Made by a program: the position numbers and the translations under genes. From the NCBI GenBank assembly GCA_022649135.1, contig JALCNP010000012.1, positions 1 to 64,000 on the forward strand: DNA of 64,000 bases, read 5' to 3'. The notes beneath the pieces were generated by a model, which saw only the letters and a program-made list of their open reading frames with translations, searched no databases and was not told where the DNA came from. The DNA comes from Bifidobacterium sp. Its GTDB lineage: Bacteria > Actinomycetota > Actinomycetes > Actinomycetales > Bifidobacteriaceae. Each line of letters begins with the position of its first letter. Within the stretch, counting starts at the first letter, position 1. Of the stretch, positions 59,827 through 64,000 are shown one piece after another.

Positions 59827-60654
59827 ATGACCTCTCCACACCAATGCCCCGGCACACCTCCCGCACACTTCGACAACACCACCCTCGCGACCGAGTATTC
59901 GGCCGTCACCGTCGGCGCGACAGACGACGGCGAGATTCACTCGGGAGTCGGAGTGCTTGACAAAACCGTCAAGATCCTGGATGCGCTGGAGTCCGGTCCG
60001 TCGACGCTGGGTCAGCTCGTCGCGGCCACCGGATTGGCCAGACCGACGGCCCACAGACTCGCCATCGCCTTGGAACGTCACCGATTCGTGCTGCGCGACC
60101 AGCACGGCCGCTTCGTGCTCGGCTCGCGGTTTGCCGAGCTTGCGGCCGCCGCGGGCGAGGATCGTCTGCTGACCGCGGCAGGGCCGATTCTGCAGACCCT
60201 GCTGGACAGGACCGGCGAATCGGCTCAGATATATCGCCGACAGGGGGATCAACGCGTGTGCATCGCGGCCGTGGAAAGGGCCAGCGGTCTGCGGGATTCG
60301 ATTCCGGTGGGGGCCATGCTGTCGATGGAGGCGGGTTCGGCCGCGCAGATCCTTATCGCATGGGAGGATCCGGAGCGTCTGCACCAGGGTCTGCGGCACG
60401 CCCGCTTTACCTCCGCGCAGCTCGCGATGGTTCGCAGACGGGGCTGGTCTGAATCGGTGAACGAGCGCGAGGAGGGGGTGTGCTCGATATCGGCGCCGAT
60501 ACGGAACGCTTCCAATCAGGTGATAGCCGCGATCTCCATCTCGGGGCCCTCAGGCCGAATGGGGAGCGCACCGGGACGTCGATACGCACCTCTCGTCATG
60601 GGCGCGGGAAAATACCTCACCGAGGCCCTGATCAAGGCCAGCGCGGGAAGGTAG
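59827..60654 (+). CDS. IclR-family transcriptional regulator, divergent from leuCD (NdgR/LtbR-like)
   Basis: LDKTVKILDALESGPSTLGQLVAATGLARPTAHRLAIALERHRFVLRD...; adjacent to leuCD as in other actinobacteria. Confidence 0.92.
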   Translation: MTSPHQCPGTPPAHFDNTTLATEYSAVTVGATDDGEIHSGVGVLDKTVKILDALESGPSTLGQLVAATGLARPTAHRLAIALERHRFVLRDQHGRFVLGSRFAELAAAAGEDRLLTAAGPILQTLLDRTGESAQIYRRQGDQRVCIAAVERASGLRDSIPVGAMLSMEAGSAAQILIAWEDPERLHQGLRHARFTSAQLAMVRRRGWSESVNEREEGVCSISAPIRNASNQVIAAISISGPSGRMGSAPGRRYAPLVMGAGKYLTEALIKASAGR

Positions 60655-60659
60655 GGGGA

Positions 60660-60685
60660 CGGGTCCCCGGGGCGCCGGGGACCCG
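60660..60685. terminator. GC hairpin between convergent iclR and metallophosphoesterase genes
   Basis: CGGGTCCCCGG-GGCG-CCGGGGACCCG, 11-bp stem. Confidence 0.6.
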
Positions 60686-60724
60686 GGAAACGGGGACGAC
60701 CAGGAGGCTCGTGCAGCGTCGCCG

Positions 60725-62071
60725 CTATCTGCCCGACCGCAGACTCTTCCAGATGCGTTGGATCACGTTCGGCCGACGCAACAGATTCACGGCTTCGCCC
60801 GGGGATGCCGCGGTGTTGTTCAATGCATACGTATAGGCCTTGCGAGAACTGGGCTTTCCGACCAACTCACCGAATTCAAGCAGTTGGGTTCGCGGCTCGT
60901 GCGGATGGCGAATGTCGAATTCCACCAGACGCGACGCCCGTTTGGAGGGCGCGGGTCCATATGAGCCGAATCCGCAGGTGGGGGTCGCGGCCAGGGCGAT
61001 GCCGTCGACCATCCCCACGAAGCCGTTGCGATGGTCATGGCCGCAGGCCACGGCGAAATAGCCATGCGTGGACTTCAGCACGTCGAATTCGCCGCATTCC
61101 GCGTCGGGACAGCTGATCCCCTCCCCCAGATAACTCCCGGGCAGTGTCGCGCTCTCATCAAGCACGAAATAGTGCCCGGAAAAGGTCCGGTAGCCCTCGA
61201 TGGCATGCGCGGCGGTGGACGGCACCTCCTTGAGCAGCCGGTAGTGCTGACGTAGCGGAATGTGCTGAAACACGAGGGACTTCGCGTGGATGAGTTCGGG
61301 AAGCTGGCGCAGGAAGTCCATCGCCTTGCCGGAAGGCGCCCCGTAGCCCCCGGAATGCGCATAGTCTCCCGAATCCAGCAGCACCAGTCCCAGAACGTTG
61401 CGGGTGCGGTCCACGTCCATCACGGGCAAGGCGAACGTTCCTGGCTCGCACGGTATGATCTGCTGCCGGGGCAGGCCCGATCCCGGCTGCGTACGCGGCC
61501 GGTCCGGACGCGCGACCGTCGACTCGGGGTTGAGGCATCCGGGAAATTCGCGGTACAGGGCGTCCATCTGCGCATTGTCCAGACCGCACTGAAAATCATG
61601 GTTTCCGTAGGTCACGGCCCACGGCACACCCCGATCGACCAACGGCTGAACGAACCGGGATATCGAGGAGCGCACGAGTTCGCGCGTCCGCTCCACCGCC
61701 TCGTCATGCTGGACCGAACTCTGCAGCCGGCCCAGGGCTCTCACCCCGGACCAGCGAGAGGAGGACCAGCTGCGCTTGCGGAAGGTCTGCGAGTACGCGG
61801 TGTCGTAGCCCGCTATCTGGTTTCCGGTGAAGACCACCACATCGGGACGCACCGCGTCGAGGGATGCCGCGATCAGGGAGATGGTGTCGGACGATACCTT
61901 CGGTCCGTCCTGAATATCGGCGAACTGCAGAACCCGGAACTTGCCGGAATTGTGAAATTGCAAAAGTCCCAGACGAGCCGATACGGAAAGAGGCCTGTTC
62001 ACGCCATTGTGAGGGGCCTGCGCCTGTCGGTCCGCGGGGCGGGGCCCCTCGGGATTGTGAAGTTCAGTCAT
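60725..62071 (-). CDS. Metallophosphoesterase (calcineurin-like)
   Basis: FRVLQFADIQDGPK, VVVFTGNQ, AVTYGNHD, VACGHDHRNGFVG. Confidence 0.9.
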   Translation of the reverse strand: MTELHNPEGPRPADRQAQAPHNGVNRPLSVSARLGLLQFHNSGKFRVLQFADIQDGPKVSSDTISLIAASLDAVRPDVVVFTGNQIAGYDTAYSQTFRKRSWSSSRWSGVRALGRLQSSVQHDEAVERTRELVRSSISRFVQPLVDRGVPWAVTYGNHDFQCGLDNAQMDALYREFPGCLNPESTVARPDRPRTQPGSGLPRQQIIPCEPGTFALPVMDVDRTRNVLGLVLLDSGDYAHSGGYGAPSGKAMDFLRQLPELIHAKSLVFQHIPLRQHYRLLKEVPSTAAHAIEGYRTFSGHYFVLDESATLPGSYLGEGISCPDAECGEFDVLKSTHGYFAVACGHDHRNGFVGMVDGIALAATPTCGFGSYGPAPSKRASRLVEFDIRHPHEPRTQLLEFGELVGKPSSRKAYTYALNNTAASPGEAVNLLRRPNVIQRIWKSLRSGR

Positions 62072-62166
62072 ACCGACAACAGTAGTGCATGCCTGCGCGG
62101 TTCACCTATGAAAAAGCCCTTCCGGCCTGCGGCGGGAAGAGCGTGCACTATTTGTCTGCATATTGG

Positions 62167-62238
62167 CTGGGGTACCTGGACTCGAACCAAGAACAACTGA
62201 ACCAGAATCAGCCGTGTTGCCAATTACACCATACCCCA
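62167..62238 (-). tRNA. tRNA-Gln(CTG)
   Basis: Cloverleaf TGGGGTATGGTGTAATTGGCAACACGGCTGATTCTGGTTCAGTTGTTCTTGGTTCGAGTCCAGGTACCCCAG, loop TTCTGGT. Confidence 0.92.
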
Positions 62239-62277
62239 ATGGGCAAAGCCGTTATAGCCGAGGCTGTAACGTCTTCG

Positions 62278-62350
62278 TACCCCCAATCGGATTTGAACCG
62301 ATGTTGGCGCCGTGAGAGGGCGTAGTCCTAGACCGCTAGACGATGGGGGC
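62278..62350 (-). tRNA. tRNA-Glu(CTC)
   Basis: GCCCCCATCGTCTAGCGGTCTAGGACTACGCCCTCTCACGGCGCCAACATCGGTTCGAATCCGATTGGGGGTA, loop CTCTCAC. Confidence 0.92.
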
Positions 62351-62496
62351 TCTATCATCTATCACGCCTCCAGGCGCAACAGATGAACACTATACCCAGT
62401 TGCCGCCGCCCTCGCAAGGCGGCGTGTCGGACGGACGTGGGGAAACGTCGCGCTCCCCCGGCTCCCCCGGCTCCGCCGGTGCGGCGGCCCCGGCGG

Positions 62497-64000
62497 TCAC
62501 AGATGCTCGCGCAGCCCACGCAGGCGCGCGCATGTGATGGATTTCCCGAGGATCTCCATCGATTCGAAAAGCGGCGGGGACACGCGGCGCCCCGACACGG
62601 CGACCCGGACGGGTCCGAAGGCGAGACGCGGCTTGTACCCTCCCTTGTCCACCAATGCCTCGGTAAGCAGCTCATGCAGTGTCTCGGCCCGCCAGTCGGC
62701 AGCGTCCACCTGCTCGAGGGCTTCCACGGCGGTTGCGAGAACCTCTCCGGCCGAATCCTTGAGCTGCTTGCGCGCATCGACATCGGGCTCGATGTATTCG
62801 GAGTCGCTCATCAGGCTGCCCACCATTCCGGAGACCTCGCCCAGGAGACGCACACGTGGCTGGATGAGGCAGGCCGATTGGGAGAGGATGGACTTCTCCC
62901 GGAGGCTCAGGGCGTCCCAGCTGTCGGCGGACACGACACCGTCCCTGTGCAGGTAGGGGACGGAACGATTGAGAAAGTCCTGGGGGTCGAGCATGCGGAT
63001 GTGCTCGGCATTGATGGAGATGGCCTTGTCGATGTCGAAATGCGCAGGGTTCGCCTTCACGTCGCGCACGTCGAATTTCTCGACCATCTCCTTCATGGAG
63101 AACACGTCACGGTCGGGCGCGATCGACCAGCCCAGCAGTGCCAGGTAGTTGAGCAGCCCCTCGGGTATGAACCCATGGTCGCGATGCAGGAACAGATTCG
63201 ACTCCGGATCTCGCTTGGACAGCTTCTTCTTGCCCTGCCCCATCACATAGGGCATGTGGCCGAACAACGGGATTTCTTGCGCCACGCCCAGCTTCATCAG
63301 ATAGCGGTAGAGCACGATCTGCCGAGGTGTCGAACTGAGCAGATCCTCGCCCCGCAGCACCACGTTGATGCGCATCATCGCGTCGTCGACGGGATTGGTC
63401 AGGGTGTACAGCGGATCGCCGTTGGGGCGCACGATCACATAGTCCGGCACCGACCCCGCCTTGAAGTCGATGGTGCCGCGGATCAGGTCGTCGAAGGAGA
63501 TGTCCTCGTCGGGCATGCGGATCCGCAGGGCGGGCCTGCGGCCCTGCTCGCGGAAGGCACTCCTCTGCTCCTGCGTCAGCGTGCGGTCATAGCCGTCGTA
63601 TCCGAAGGCCTGGGGCCGTCCCGCCGCGATGTTCCTCGCCTCGATCTCCTCCGGCGTCGAGTACGATTCGTACGCATACCCCGCATCGAGCAGCCTCGCG
63701 GCCACGTCGCGGTAGATGTCGCCCCGTTCGGATTGACGGTACGGTCCGTCGGGCCCGCCGACCTCGATGCCCTCATCCCAGTCGATGTTCAGCCAGCCGA
63801 GGGCGTCCAGGATCTGCCGGTAGCTTTCCTCCGAATCCCGCTGCGCATCCGTGTCCTCGATACGGAACACGAAGGTCCCATGGGTGTGGCGTGCCTCGGC
63901 CCAGTTGAACAGGGCCGTACGGATCATGCCGACATGCGGGGTCCCCGTGGGCGAGGGGCAGAAACGGACCCGAACGTTCTTCGGGAGTTCAGGTTTGGTT
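62497..64000 (-). CDS. gltX: Glutamyl-tRNA synthetase (5' end cut by window edge)
   Basis: [55 protein letters not shown]; runs to the window edge. Confidence 0.96.
   Translation of the reverse strand, partial: TKPELPKNVRVRFCPSPTGTPHVGMIRTALFNWAEARHTHGTFVFRIEDTDAQRDSEESYRQILDALGWLNIDWDEGIEVGGPDGPYRQSERGDIYRDVAARLLDAGYAYESYSTPEEIEARNIAAGRPQAFGYDGYDRTLTQEQRSAFREQGRRPALRIRMPDEDISFDDLIRGTIDFKAGSVPDYVIVRPNGDPLYTLTNPVDDAMMRINVVLRGEDLLSSTPRQIVLYRYLMKLGVAQEIPLFGHMPYVMGQGKKKLSKRDPESNLFLHRDHGFIPEGLLNYLALLGWSIAPDRDVFSMKEMVEKFDVRDVKANPAHFDIDKAISINAEHIRMLDPQDFLNRSVPYLHRDGVVSADSWDALSLREKSILSQSACLIQPRVRLLGEVSGMVGSLMSDSEYIEPDVDARKQLKDSAGEVLATAVEALEQVDAADWRAETLHELLTEALVDKGGYKPRLAFGPVRVAVSGRRVSPPLFESMEILGKSITCARLRGLREHL

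Noticed and set aside
57334-60654. 1106-aa plus-strand ORF
   Set aside because: Only the last 276 codons (from 59827) are a recognisable IclR protein; the rest is antisense to leuD/leuC and reflects high-GC codon bias
62452-62478. CTCCCCCGG-type 9-bp repeats after gltX
   Set aside because: Two exact and one imperfect unit in a GC-rich terminator region; too short to support more than chance duplication
1-64000. Phage, IS elements, integrases, toxin-antitoxin or defence systems
   Set aside because: No transposase, integrase, capsid, restriction, Cas or TA-like proteins were recognised among the plausible ORFs

Overview
High-GC actinobacterial chromosome segment. Protein content and gene order look like Bifidobacterium or a close Bifidobacteriaceae relative; species not assigned. 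Most of the window is conserved core: rdgB(partial)-rph, pncB, coaD-sepIVA-like-yceD-rpmF-rnc, ilvBN, cysS, ffh, rpsP-khpA-rimM-trmD, recG/rsmD, rpmB, ddl, gpsA-plsC-murA, leuCD with a divergent IclR regulator, two tRNA genes and gltX (partial). Accessory modules: (i) a five-gene GH36 alpha-galactosidase/ABC transporter/LacI locus at 10.1-16.9 kb with a well-formed promoter, operator candidates, an intra-operon hairpin and an intrinsic terminator lying inside the annotated lacI ORF; (ii) a SpxB/Pox-type pyruvate oxidase; (iii) a PfkB kinase / ROK regulator / type-B carboxylesterase / MFS / beta-propeller block at 33.7-41.2 kb, with a perfect 11-bp-arm operator overlapping the -35 of a strong predicted promoter; (iv) an Aah1-type adenine deaminase next to a TetR regulator; (v) a lipoprotein-dependent ABC importer. 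I found no phage, transposase, CRISPR-Cas or recognisable defence system. The items most worth a second look are regulatory or structural DNA: operators, hairpins, a G-quadruplex motif, a 9-bp tandem array and an extragenic direct repeat. The best candidate for an undescribed functional unit is the esterase/MFS/ROK block. All assignments come from reading the sequence and recalled family motifs; no searches were run.
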